NCBI GenBank assembly: GCA_036874045.1
Contig: JAZBRI010000009.1
Location: forward strand, 3,966,001-4,030,000
Direction: 5' to 3'
DNA: 64,000 bases
Source: Cymodocea nodosa
Taxonomy: Eukaryota > Streptophyta > Magnoliopsida > Alismatales > Cymodoceaceae
The notes below the pieces were generated by a model. That model did no database searches. It was given only the letters and a program-made list of their open reading frames with translations, and was not told the DNA's origin. Both the position numbers and the translations under genes were made by a program. Below, piece by piece: positions 1-11,529 of the stretch (its first letter is position 1; every line of letters starts with the position of its first letter).

Positions 1-424
1 GCCCAAAAGTCAACTAATTCACATTATTATATAATGTGCATGATACCGTGATATTTCTCTCATAGTTAGGTCCACAACATAAGTATATTATAATTATACA
101 AACATGTATAAATACTCACCAAAATTCCTCAAAGGTCAAATGGAACATGTACAATCACAGCAGCTTAAGACCCTTCATGCAAAAAACATGAATCACAAAT
201 CACTTCCCTCTACTCAAACATGATAAAGCACTCAATGACCACTACATGGAATTTTTTAAACAATAAATGCATGCATACATACAATAACCTCTCCATTTAA
301 TAGATCATGTCATGCAATGCAAGATCTCATAGAAACATACACACCAACATAAATATCAAACATGCAAAGGTATAAAAAGACGACATTCATGCATTTTGAC
401 TTCACACATGATACTCTCCAATAA
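1..424. other. AT-rich stretch, nothing recognised
   Basis: No convincing coding frame, RNA gene or repeat boundary could be seen here. It directly precedes a truncated LTR, so it may be old repeat DNA, but nothing in the sequence proves that. Confidence 0.4.
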
Positions 425-1834
425 TCATGCATACAACAAAAATTATATTACTAAATTATATGACTGAACGAGTCTATTAAGTTATGTAGTAACTCAATGG
501 AGTTAGTACAATGAGTTTGTTGTAAAGTCAACAGAGTTAGTCTGTTCAATTATGTTAACTTCATGACTAATTATTATTTAATATGCGATTTTGAGTAGTT
601 ATAGGAAATGCATAGGAAAATCATGTTGGATGATTCATACCTATGATCTTTAATGTAGAACAAAGAAGTAATTATAGCTATTGATGTACAAGAAAGAAGA
701 ATCTAGCTAGTTATTTTGGCACCAATAGTTGTTAGTGAAAAAGAAATATAAAAGGATTGAAAGAAATCGAGAGAGATGAAGAAGAAAATAGTCATGCTCA
801 CTATAGAAAGCTTTGGACATTCCTTGAGATATCTTCCTTTCACCACCACCCATCATTCATCAAAGGTTTGTGGAGATAATTTCCAAAGTTGAGTCGATTT
901 CAAGTAAATTGTGGTGACTGACAACCAGTACGAAAGAGTAATCAAGTCATAAGAAGGAAATGTTTCTTCACTAAGTATTGAATCATCTCTTAGAAAACAA
1001 TTAAAGCTTCCAACCATGGTGTCATGTTGATGTCGATTTGCTGAAGAGTACATCATCTTACAAAAGTCTAGGTTCGCAATCTAATAGGGAAAGGAGTGTT
1101 TGATAGTAAATGGTTAAGTTTTCAAAGGTGTAACTACGTCACATGTAGTGTTGGAGGTCTTTAATTTTCAATAGAGAGCTTGTCATTCATTCATTGTCCA
1201 CCTTAAGGAACATTAACATTCATGTTACATCAACGTATTTATTATATTTTATGTTTGTATTGTTTGTTAGTAATTGTTAAGTGTTGTATGTTTATTTTAT
1301 TTCAATCCAATATGAAATAGTATAACTTTATTTTGAAATTAGTTAATTTAAATCTCTGAAATTATGTCTTGACTATTTGCTATTTAAATTTATTTAAAAG
1401 CTAAATCTATTCTTCATTAAATCTAATATAAGTAGTAATCAAATAACGTAAGTTTATTGTTTGCATTCTTTGGAATCGCCTAATGGATGATTGAATTTAG
1501 GTGTAAAATAATTGTCATGAGAGTAAGTCACAAACCTATTCATTGAGTTAAGTAGTAACTCAACAAGGGTAATCCATTGAGTTATCTATTAACTTAACAA
1601 ATTTAGTTCATTGAGTTCAGCAGTAACTCAACGGAGTTAAATGTTTCGTTAGTACAACACTGCACCCATTTCAAAGCACCTTAGAATCTAATTTCAATCA
1701 CTCCCTATGGTTCATCCTGTTCTTACTTACTTTTTACAATTGATGTTGTACACTTGTAATAAATTAAGCAAATGGATTTATTAGATTTAAATCTTGTTTG
1801 GAAGATTGCTTATTTCTTTAGAAAAACTAGTTTA
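425..1834 (+). repeat. Divergent Athila-like LTR, 5'-truncated
   Basis: This stretch runs parallel to the solo LTR at 2048-4921: the same order of GTTGAGTTA-type palindromes, a 'gaaatataaaag' TATA-like box near 745, the block around 880-1010, and the terminal 'cacttgtaat...aacaagata' end. The usual LTR start (TGTTTAGAATG) is missing, so the 5' end is truncated. It is clearly older than the LTRs after 5890. The last bases (aacaagata) correspond to the 'aacaagaca' end of the second copy. It abuts copia gag sequence on its right, so it probably also landed in that copia element. Confidence 0.65.
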
Positions 1835-2042
1835 AACTAACAAGATAGTTGCCATAAAGTACACACTTGCTAGATTCTCAAGTTTGAACTTGAACTAATA
1901 CTTTCTATTGTGCTTGAATCATCTAATGTGCTTTGCAACACCTTTTTCCTAAAGTTCTTTTTCTTCTTCATCTACTTGCCTTTAGATTTCTTCTTTTCTA
2001 CCTATTTCTCCTCTTTTCCATTTAAAGGGTAGTTCTTCTTAA
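1835..2042 (-). pseudogene. Copia gag remnant downstream of the zinc knuckle (element C1)
   Basis: On the minus strand this reads as a lysine-rich segment followed by a serine/acidic stretch (residues like KKKKNFRKK, then DDSSTIESISSSS) and an LASVYFMA-like patch. That order follows the CCHC knuckle in Ty1/copia Gag-Pol proteins. It continues the gag fragment at 4927-5830: the solo LTR at 2048-4921 lies between the two halves of the knuckle. In-frame stops are present. Its 5'-to-3' continuation is cut by the LTR at 425-1834. Confidence 0.6.
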
Positions 2043-2047
2043 AGTGA

Positions 2048-4921
2048 TGTTTAGAATGAAATTATGCATAATATTAGTGGTTGATGAATAGTTAATGACT
2101 TAGTATTTAGCTTATCATATGAGAATTAAGCTATTATGCTACATTTACACAATTATAAGACTTAATTGAAGAATATGAATAATTTGAAGGAATTAACGTT
2201 AATTAAGTATCATTTATGAATGATTGAAAATTCCCTCTTTTGCATATTATTAAATGTTAAATGCTATATATGTATTACTTTATTAAACTACAAAATTGGA
2301 CGAGTCTATTGAGTTACAGTATAACTCAACAAAGTTAGTCCGTTAAGTTAGCAATTAAGTTAATGAAGTAAGTCCATTGAGTTATGATAACTCCATGGAC
2401 TAGTTATTATCTAATGTGTACTTTTTGAGCAGTTGTAGGAAATGCATAAGAAAACCACATTGCATAATTCATGCCCATGATCCTTATCGTGGAATAGAAG
2501 AGCAATTACAGCTATTGATATAGGAAAGAAGAATCCAGCTAGTCATTTTGGTGTAAGAACGATGTAAGATTGTAGTATCACAATAAAGGAGGTGAATTGT
2601 GTCTTTAGCAATTAAAATTACCAATTGATAAAACAAGAGCATAAAAACACTTATAAATAAAATTCTAATCTTTATATACTTTAAAGAAAGAATTTACAAT
2701 CTCTTTTCAGCTCAATTCCCTTCTTGTCGGTTCTGATACAATAAAGTTCAATATACAATTCAAAAAGAAAATAAAATCCTTATTCTAAGATAATTTCAAA
2801 TTGTATAAAACCTAATCTTTATGCATGTAGCTCTTTTTCCTTCTTTCAACTTTTGTATCTCTTCTTCTCTAGTTATTGAATTTTCAGATTTCTTGAGTTG
2901 TAGCTCCTTTTCTGAAATTACTTGGAATTCTAAATTTCTTCTGATGTTGGAAAATTTTTCTAGATTTGAATATGATTAAATATTCAAACTTGATATTTGA
3001 GATTGAGATGATCATAATGCAGCTCGTACTCTCTATTTATAGTAGTTGAACTATAACTTCACATTCAGCATGTTCATCCACTTAATCTATAATCTCATGT
3101 ACTAATTTCAAATTCAAATTATCCACGATTTTTATTGTCTTTTTGAATTTCCACGATGTCCACTCTCTATTTTGAATTTCTACTATCTCCACTATCATTT
3201 TGAATTTCTACGATTTCATATTGTAGATCCACAAAAACTTTTATCTTCCTAAAGATTTGTAGAATATCTTCTAAGTCACCGCTTTAGTCAAATACTTATC
3301 ATTTAAGTCCTATAAAAACTTGAACACTTATCTATAACTCTTCGAGTTCTTGCACCTGCAAAACATGTGACTGAACAAGAAAATTTATCTATTTGTTAGT
3401 CAATTTATAAAACTCGAATAGTTATCTATCTATGCATATAAAAACTCGAACAGTTATCTAACTCTTCGATTTTTCATTACCGAATGTATATGGAAAACAC
3501 ATGAAAACTTAGAACATTAAAAACACAAATGTAAATAACTTAACTATACAAGTTTTTAACATAACTCTTCGACTAAATCGAAATGTTAACTATCCAAAAG
3601 TTTAACTATCCAAAGCTTAACTATCTAAAAACTTTAACTATCCGAAAATCTTAACTATTGAAAGTTTAAATGAAACTTTCTGATAACTTGTCAACATTTA
3701 ATTACATAACTATTATACTTAGAAAAAATTTATTTAGACTTATTTATAAACTTTAATGAAATATTCATCATCAAAACAAAATTCCTAACAAACAGTTATA
3801 GTGAAAAAAAGAAATGTAAAAGAATTGAAAGAAATCAAGAGTAGGGGGAGAGAGCTGCATTTTTCTACAAAAAGCGTCAAATGTTCTTTGAGACATCTCT
3901 CACCATCACTAACCATTCATTAGAGGTCTGTGAGGATAATTTTTAGAGTCGAGTCGATTTCAAGCAAACCATGGTGACTAACAAACACTACGAAGGAGTG
4001 ATCACATCATTGGAAGGAAATGCTTCTTTACCAAGTACCAAATCATTTCTCAAGAGACAGTTAAAGCTTCTAACCTTAGTTTCGAGTTGATGCCGATTTG
4101 TTGAAGAGAAGATCATTTTACAAAAGTCTAGGTTTGCAATCTAATAGGGAGAGGAGTGCTTAATAGTAAGTAGTTAAGTTTTTAGAGGTGTAACCACATC
4201 ACATGTAATGTTAGAAGTCTTTTATTTTCAATAGAAAGTTTACCATTCATGAATCATCTACCTTAAGGAACATATATGTTTACGTTTACATCACCGTGTT
4301 TAATATGTTCTATTTTTGTATCATTTGTATTTGCATTGTAAGTTAGTAATTATTAAATGTTGTGTGTTTATTGTATTTCAGTCAATATGAAATCTTATGA
4401 CTTTATTATGAAACCAGTTAGTTTAAATCTTTGAAATTGTATTTTGTTTGTTATTATTTGAATTCATTTGAATGTTAAAATTACTTAGTGTTAAATCTAA
4501 TATAAGTAGCAATCAAATAGAGTATAATTGTTGTTTTCATTATTTGATATCGCCTAATGAATTGCCAAATCTAGATGCAAAACAACTATCAAGAGAGAGA
4601 GTCACATACCCATTTGTTCAGTTAAGTAGTAACTCAATAAGGATAGTCCATGAAGTTATCTGTTAACTCAATGAACTTTGTTCATGAAGTTAAGTAGTAA
4701 CTCAACAAAGTGAGAGGTTTAGCTAGTAAATACTACACTTATTCTATAGCAACCTAGCATCTAATTTCAACCACTTCTTATAGATTCGACCTGTTCTTGC
4801 ACATTTTTTACAATTAACGTTGTGCACTTGTAGTCAATTAAACGAACAGATTTATTGGATTTAAATATTGTTCGAGAATTGCTTGTTTACTTAAAAAAAA
4901 TTCATTTAAGCCAACAAGACA
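2048..4921 (+). repeat. Solo Athila-like LTR with perfect 5-bp target duplication
   Basis: It starts TGTTTAGAATG and ends AACAAGACA, and is flanked on both sides by AGTGA (2043-2047 and 4922-4926). A second LTR-like sequence (2563-3790) is inserted in it; without that insert the LTR is about 1.6 kb. It lacks any internal element, so it is a solo LTR left by recombination. It is related to the 2-kb LTRs further right but strongly diverged. It interrupts the zinc knuckle of a copia gag on the opposite strand. Confidence 0.8.
2563..3790 (+). mobile_element. Unclassified solo LTR-like insertion (LTR-X)
   Basis: This is an insertion inside the LTR at 2048-4921, beginning TGTAAGATTG and ending TTCCTAACA (TG...CA ends). 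The flanks AACGA/AACAG match only partly, so the exact borders are uncertain. It contains repeated 'aactcgaa(t/c)agttatct' and 'aactatcc' motifs at 3400-3650. A reverse-oriented piece of the same sequence recurs at 45488-45822 inside element P. No coding frame was seen. The start, with 'aaggaggtgaat', is copia-like in style, but the family is not certain. Confidence 0.55.
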
Positions 4922-4926
4922 AGTGA

Positions 4927-5830
4927 CATTGCTTATTGCACTTGTAACAGGTATGAATTTCAATCATATCTTTTAATTTCTTGGAGATATTTGCATTCTA
5001 AAAGTTTTTCCTTTTCCTTTAAGCCTTTTTGAACTTTCTAACTAATAGTAACACATCTTTGTCAGAATTTATGTTGGAATCAAAATCAAAACTTACATTG
5101 AATGCTATTACTTTCTTCCTATGATTCTTATCTCTCACGTCATGCTAGTCAACCTTTAACTAGACTTTGTATGTAGACAAATTTCCTATTAGTTCATCTA
5201 GAGAATAGTTGTTAAGATCCTTAGCTTCCTCGATTATAGTGGCTTTCTACTTGCACTTAGTAATGAGAGATCTAAGGATATTTTTGACTAAATATTCTTT
5301 TGGACATTTACTACCTAATGCTCCCAAGGAATTTACTATTGCTAAAAGCTTGAAAAACATTTCAAACATAGTTTCATTATTTCACATATTAAATAATTCA
5401 TAATAATGCATTAGTATATTTATTCTAATTTTTTTACCTGGTTTGTACCTTCATTAGAAACCTCTAGTGCATTTCATATATCGTGAGTATTATTATAAGC
5501 AAATACTTTATTAAACTGATCATATGAGAGAACATAGAAAAATATATTCATACCTTTAACATTTAACTATTGTCTCTTCTCTTCATCTATCCATTATACA
5601 TAGGATTTTGTAATCAAATCTGTTTTCTCTATAAATATATTCTAAAGCTCAAAATCAATCAATTATGTGAAAGTAGTCATTCTTTATTTTCAGTAAATAT
5701 AATGAGTGTCATCAAATAATGGTGGCCTATAGAAACTATGACATTCTCTACTAAAAGTAGCTACTTCAAAGTATTTTAAACTAAAAACAGAAAACTTGAA
5801 AAATGCAGAATACTTAGAAAACTAGAGAAC
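4927..5830 (-). pseudogene. Copia gag pseudogene (element C1)
   Basis: Read on the minus strand with several frame breaks, this gives the typical order of a Ty1/copia (UBN2-type) gag. An N-terminal patch like 'RPPLFDDTHYIYWK' is followed by a middle segment with LGALGSKCPKEYLVKNILRSL, then EAKDLNNYSLDELIG, LLLVRKFKKA and a basic region leading into a CX2CX4H knuckle. The knuckle is interrupted at 4926 by the solo LTR. Gag would form the virus-like particle core. The many stops and missing bases mark it as long dead. Similar copia relics lie at 24166-26739 and 28729-28972, but they belong to other lineages. Confidence 0.7.
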
Positions 5831-5833
5831 ACA

Positions 5834-5889
5834 ACTCTAATACCACTTGTTGGATTGAGACTACTTAAGAGAAGAGTTAATTAAGACGT
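5834..5889 (-). other. Copia primer-binding site and LTR stub (C1)
   Basis: On the minus strand 5834-5845 reads close to TGGTATTAGAGT, a one- or two-base variant of the tRNA-Met primer site used by copia elements. It is preceded by a stub ending ...CCAACA, the expected end of a 5' LTR. The LTR is cut after about 40 bp by the Athila-like LTR beginning near 5890. This fits the gag remnant at 4927-5830 on the same strand. Confidence 0.6.
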
Positions 5890-7888
5890 TATTTAGAATG
5901 AAAAAGTGCATAATATTAACGGTTAAATGATGGTTAGTTGCATAATTTTTAGCTTATCATATGAGAATTAAGCCATTATGTTATAATTGCACTGTTATAT
6001 TCTTTAATGAAAGAATCTACTTAATTTCAGGGAATTAATGTTAATTTAGTGCATTTTTGAACTGTCGGTAAATTGTAGGTTGTGAAATTCTTAAGTATCC
6101 GAATTTTCTGTTATTTCAGATAGTTATGATTAACGTATCGAACAGTTATGCTTAATGTACCAAAGAGTTATGTTTAAATTGCCGAACAATTATATTTTAA
6201 AAGAATATTTTATTATTTCCTGAAGTACTCGTGTCGAAATCATAATGCATGACTTAAGTGCACTTTGAGTGAGTTATCTCTAAGTATCCGAAATTGCAGC
6301 TGGGCATCGGATAGTTATATGTATAACTCTCCAAAATCTCCTTTTATTATAAAACTACTAATGACACGTGTCGTGATCTAAAAGATTGACTTAAGTTATA
6401 TATCGGTGAGTTATTTGTAACTATCCGAAATGCATCTAGGCATCGGATAGTTAAGTCTGTAACTATCCGAAATGCATTTGAGCATCGAATAGTTAAGTTT
6501 GTAAGTATCTGAAATGCACCTGAGCATCGGATAGTTAAATTTATGCACGTGTTTTATAGTTAAATCAACAAAGCAAGTCTATTGAGTTATCTGTAACTTC
6601 ACGGACCATTTATTTTCTAATATGCCACTGTAGCAGTTGTAGGAACAAGACAGTTGGAAGAAAAAAAAACCATGATCGCACATATCACGTAGGAATTCAC
6701 TCGTCGAAGGGAGAAGAAATCATCGTCGTTGATATGAATGAAGGAAATCCAACCGATCATTCAAGCAGAAGTAGTTACCATTGAAGAAATATAAAAGAAA
6801 AGAAGAAAAAAGTAGTAGTGTGTGATCGATGGGTGTGGCCAGTGTATGCAGAGGAGGATCAACGTCGGTAATTCTCTGAAGTACTACACCAACCACCATC
6901 ACCACCACCATAATCACTAACCATCGGAGGTCTGTAAGGATACTTTCCTGATGTCGGGTCGATTCCGAGCCAAATACAGTGCTTGACAACTACTGTGAGG
7001 AGTGATTGCGTCGCGGGAAGGGAAGCCATTTTCACCAAGCGCCGACTCATATCTCAAGAGATCGTAAAGCTTCTAGCCTTGGCTTCGAGTTGATGCTTGT
7101 ATGTTGAAGAGAAGATCATCTTGCAATTCTGGACTCGCGATTCTATAGGAAGAGAAGACAAAATTGTAAGTGGTTTAATTTTTAGTGGTGTAATCGCGTC
7201 GCATGTAATGACAGAAGTATTTACTGTCGACTAAGATTACTTTACATTTCACCTTTCACCCATTTCCATGCTCATATCAAAACAAAAATACCAAAAATAA
7301 CTTATTTGTGTTTATATTTTGTATTTGAGTGTTGTATTATTTGCTTTGTATCGTGATTAATGTTATCTTTGTTAGTGTTGTGATTGTTTTATGTTTGTTT
7401 TAGTTTTATAGTTTACTGAAATTGGTTCGTTCAAAAGACTTAAAGATTTTAATGGTTATTGTTTGAATTATCTGAATGTTAGTATTGCCTAATGATAAAT
7501 CCAGTGTTTACTAACATTAAAGAGCTTAATTGATGTTATTTATAATCTGTGGAACCGCCCAATGGTTGGTCGAATTCCTCTATAAATAGCAGTATTAAAT
7601 AGGAAAGGCAGGCTCGTGGAGTTAACTTAAGTCCACGAGGTTAGTCCATTGAGTTAGTCATAATTCAACGAACTTTGTCCGTTGAGTTAACTATAACTCA
7701 ACGGAGAGCTTATTGAATATATAAATTTGATTGTTAAAAATAGAACAGTTCATAATTCTTAAGCAAATCCCTATGGGATTGATCTGTACTTGCATACTAA
7801 TACAATAGACACTGTGCACTTGCAATTAAAATACAAATTGGAATTAATATCTAATTTGTGTGAAAGGTTATTTGTTTACTTCTAAAAA
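5890..7888 (+). repeat. Athila-like LTR, left arm
   Basis: This is homologous over its length to the 5' LTR of element M (57814-59882). It has the conserved start (here ttatttagaatg), three tandem AACTATCCGA…TCGGATAGTT hairpins at about 6417-6540, CACGTG sites near 6363 and 6544, the 'gaaatataaaagaaaag' TATA region near 6785, and GTTGAGTTA palindromes near 7640-7710. The last ~110 bp of the family LTR are missing and replaced by pol sequence. The antisense frames inside it are also found in other LTR copies and are not taken as genes. Confidence 0.85.
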
Positions 7889-8240
7889 GAAATATTTATG
7901 GACGATTTTACTGTATATGGCAACTCATATGAAGATTGTTTAAAAAATTTAGACCAAATATTAAAACGCTGTATGGAAAAAGATCTGGTTTTAAATTGGG
8001 AAAAATGTCACTTCATGGTTAAACAAGGAATAGTCTTAGTGCATGTTGTTTTAAAGAAAGGGTTGGAAGTAGATAAAGCTAAAATAGAAGTAATTTCTAA
8101 TCTACCAGAACCTAAATCAGTAAAAGATATTAGATCATTTCTAGGACATGCTGGTTTTTATAGAAGATTTATTAAAGACTTTAGCAAAATAGCTAGACCT
8201 TTAACTAATCTATTAAAAGATGTCCCATTTAACTTTGATA
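7889..8240 (+). pseudogene. Gypsy reverse-transcriptase fragment
   Basis: About 115 codons read in frame from the catalytic FMDD-type box (here [10 protein letters not shown]) through the palm/thumb segment with [38 protein letters not shown] and DVPFNFD. It is very close to the homologous part of pol in elements P and M. It starts exactly at the LTR fusion point and runs into the palindrome loop, after which the frame is meaningless. It cannot encode an active enzyme because fingers, RNase H and integrase are absent. Confidence 0.9.
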
Positions 8241-8260
8241 GTGTTGTTAAAATCTATTTC

Positions 8261-8597
8261 GGATATCTTTTAATAGATTAGTTAAAGGTCTAGCTATTTT
8301 GCTAAAGTCTTTAATAAATCTTCTATAAAAACCAGCATGTCCTAGAAATGATCTAATATCTTTTACTGATTTAGGTTCTGATAGATTAGAAATTACTTCT
8401 ATTTTAGCTTTATCTACTTCCAACCCTTTCTTTAAAACAACATGCCCTAAGACTATTCCTTGTTTAACTATGAAGTGACATTTTTCCCAATTTAAAACCA
8501 GATCTTTTTCCATACAGCGTTTTAATATTTGGTCTAAATTTTTTAAACAATCTTCATATGAGTTGCCATATACAGTAAAATCGTCCATAAATATTTC
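8261..8597 (-). pseudogene. Inverted copy of the RT fragment
   Basis: This is the mirror copy of 7889-8223 on the minus strand, from [10 protein letters not shown] to TNLLKD, differing by only a few residues (for example IVKQGIVLGH versus [10 protein letters not shown]). The open frame runs a little way into the loop. The small divergence between the arms suggests a fairly recent duplication compared with the solo LTRs on the left. Confidence 0.9.
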
Positions 8598-10371
8598 TTT
8601 TTAGAAGTAAACAAATAACCTTTCACACAAATTAGATATTAATTCCAATTTGTATTTTAATTGCAAGTGCACAGTGTCTATTGTATTAGTATGCAAGTAC
8701 AGATCAATCCCATAGGGATTTGCTTAAGAATTACGAACTGTTCTATTTTTAACAATCAAATTTATATATTCAATAAGCTCTCCGTTGAGTTACAGTTAAC
8801 TCAACGAACAAAGTTCGTTGAATTATGGCTAACTCAATGGACTAACCTCGTGGACTTAAGTTAACTCCACGAGTCTGCCTTTCCTATTTAATACTGCTAT
8901 TTACAAAGGAATTCGGCCAACCATTGGGCGATTCTACAAATTGTAAATAACATCAATTAAGCTTTTTAATGCTAGTTAACATTTGATTTATCATTATGCA
9001 ATACTAATATTCAGATGATTCAAACAGTAACTATTAAAATCTTTAAGTTGTTTTGTACGAACCAATTTTAGTAAACTGTAAAATTAAAACTAACATAAAA
9101 CAATTATAAAACTGATATAGATAACATTAATCACGATACAACACAAACAATACAATACTCAAATACAAGATACAAACAAAGATAAATTATTTTTGGTATT
9201 TTTGTTTTGATGTGAACATGGAAATGGGCGAAAGGTGAAATGTAAAGTAATTTCACTTGATAGTAAATACTTCTGACACTACTTGCAACGCGATTACACC
9301 ACTGAAAATTGAACCACTTACAATTCTGTCTCCTCTCCCTATAGAATCGCGAGTCCAGAATTGCAAGATGATCTCCTCTTCAGCATACAGGCATCAACTC
9401 GAAGCTAAGGCTAAAAGCTTTACGATCTCTTGAAATATGAGTCGGCGCTTGGTGAAAATGTCTTCCCTTCCCGCGACGCGATCACTCCTCACAGTAGTTG
9501 TCAAGCACTATGTTTGGCTCAGAATTGACCCGACATCAGGCAAGTATCCTCACAGACCTCCGATGATTGGTGATTATGGTGGTGATAACAATGGTTGGTG
9601 TGATACTTCGGAGAATCGCCGATATTGTCTGCAGAAAGCTCGGTGCTCCTCCTCTGTATACACTGGCCGTCCATCGATCACACCCTTTCTTTTTTTCTTC
9701 TTTTCTTTTATATTTCTTCAGTGGTAACTGCTTCTGCTTGAATGATCAGTTGGATTTCCTTCCTTCAGATCAACGGCGATGATTTCTTTCTCCTTGCGCG
9801 ATTGAATTCCTGCGTGATACGTGCGAATGTGGTTTTTCCTTCCAACTATCTGTTCCTACAACCGCTACAGTGGCATATTAGAAAATATATAGTCCATGGA
9901 GTTACAGATAACTCAACGGACTTCCTTCGTTGATTTAACTATAAAACATGTGCAAAAATAACAACTTAAGTTTATAACACTAACCTAACGCGTTGCCTTT
10001 GTGTTCAATATAGCAACTCAACGCGTATAGTTATGCTAACTTAACGAGTTATAACTTAAGTAAATCTACTAGATCTCGACACGTGTCAGTAGCAGTTTAA
10101 ACATAAAATAACATTTCAGAGAGTTACAGGTATAACTATCCGATGCTCAGATGCATTTTCGAATACTTAAGAATTTCACAGCCTGCAATTTACCGACAGT
10201 TCATAAATGTACTAAATTAACATTAATTCCCCAAAATTAAGCAGATTCTTCAATTAAAGCATATAACAGTGCAATTATAACATAATGGCTTAATTCTCAT
10301 ATGATAAGCTAAATATTATGCAATTAACCATCATTTAACCGTTAATAATATGCACTTTTTCATTCTAAACA
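8598..10371 (-). repeat. Athila-like LTR, right arm
   Basis: This is the inverted LTR of the palindrome, ending (minus-strand start) TGTTTAGAATG at 10371. Compared with the left arm it has lost part of the hairpin array around 9960-10150. The TATA-like 'ataaaagaaaag' lies near 9705 on the minus strand. It abuts a second, partial LTR at 10372. Confidence 0.85.
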
Positions 10372-11529
10372 CGAGCCAAGACTTGTAAGTTGATCCCCTC
10401 TTCATTATATTGGCATCAACCTGAAACCAAGGCTAGAAGCTTCACGATCTCCTGAGATATGAGTCGGTACTTGATAAAAATGGCTTCCCTTCCTACGACG
10501 CGATCACTCCTCACAGTGGTTGTCAATTACTATGTTTGGCTTAGAATTGACCTGACATCTGGAAAGTATCCTCACAGACCTTCGATGGTTGGTTGGTGAT
10601 TTTTGGTGGTGTTGTGGAGCTTTAGGGAACTTTTGACACTTCCTGTAGTTAGCGCGGTCCTCTACCTTCATACACACACTTCGTCTTTCTCCTCTTCTTT
10701 TATATTCTTTCAATAATAACTGTTTCTGCCTATATGATCGGTTAGATTTCCTTCATTCGAATCAATGATGGTGATTTCTTCTTCATGCTACGAGTTAATT
10801 CCTACATGATACATGCAATTGTTGTTTTCATTCGTATTTCCTATTTATGCAACTACTATAGTGGCATGCTAGAAAATAAGTAGTCCGTGGAGTTAGTGTA
10901 ACTCAACGGACTTACTTGGTTGACTTAACTATAAAACACGTGCAATAAAGGAATAACTTATAAGCTTATACTACCAACACATTGCGTTACCTTAGTGTAT
11001 ATTCAAGTAACTCAACGCGTCTTGTTATGCCAACTTAACAAGTTAAACATATGTAGTTCACGTGACATAATAAAACATTTAAATTTACACGTGTGTAATT
11101 CTACTTAACGAATAAAAAGGATATTTCAGATACTTACAACTATAAGTATCTGAAACTTACATGCCTTTTAGATAGTTAGCACCTAACTTACTGAAAATTC
11201 ACTTAAGTCATATATTAAGGTTACAACACGTGTCCTACATGAAATAATAAAGTTTTTTAAGCATTCAAAACATAACTGTCTAGTATATGAATTGTAACTC
11301 TGAAATAACAGACATTTTAGATACTTAAGAATTACAAAGCCTGTAACTCATCAACAGTGCAAAAATATACTTAATTAACACTAATTCCTTGAAATTATGT
11401 AAATTTTTTCATTAAAGCATATAATAGTGCAATTATAACATAATGACTTAATTCTCATATAATAAGCTAAATATAATGCAATTAACCATTATTTAACTGT
11501 TAATATTATGCACTTTTTCATTCTAAACA
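10372..11529 (-). repeat. Partial Athila-like LTR
   Basis: This carries the 5' half of the LTR family (minus-strand start TGTTTAGAAG-like at 11529), running to the position equivalent to 'gcgagtccagaattgcaag', where it is cut by the palindrome. It contains GTTGAGTTA palindromes near 10890-11040 and hairpin remnants at 11110-11340. It separates the palindrome from the LINE fragment. Confidence 0.8.

Larger units (their letters stand above)
5890..10371. repeat. 4.5-kb palindrome of LTR plus RT fragments
   Basis: The left arm (5890-8223) and right arm (8261-10371) are inverted copies, separated by about 37 bp (8224-8260). Each arm is an LTR whose 3' end (…acttctaaaaa) is fused at the identical base to a reverse-transcriptase fragment starting 'gaaatatttatgg'. 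Because both arms share this illegitimate junction, the deletion came first and the inverted duplication after. The right arm is about 220 bp shorter. A transcript across it would fold into a long hairpin. Confidence 0.85.

Noticed and set aside
9437..9782. Frames in LTRs starting MSRRLVKM, also at 6859-7050, 29978-30283 and 58774-59023
   Set aside because: They lie antisense in the LTR and recur because the LTR recurs; frames differ in length and are broken between copies (for example an extra base near 29960).
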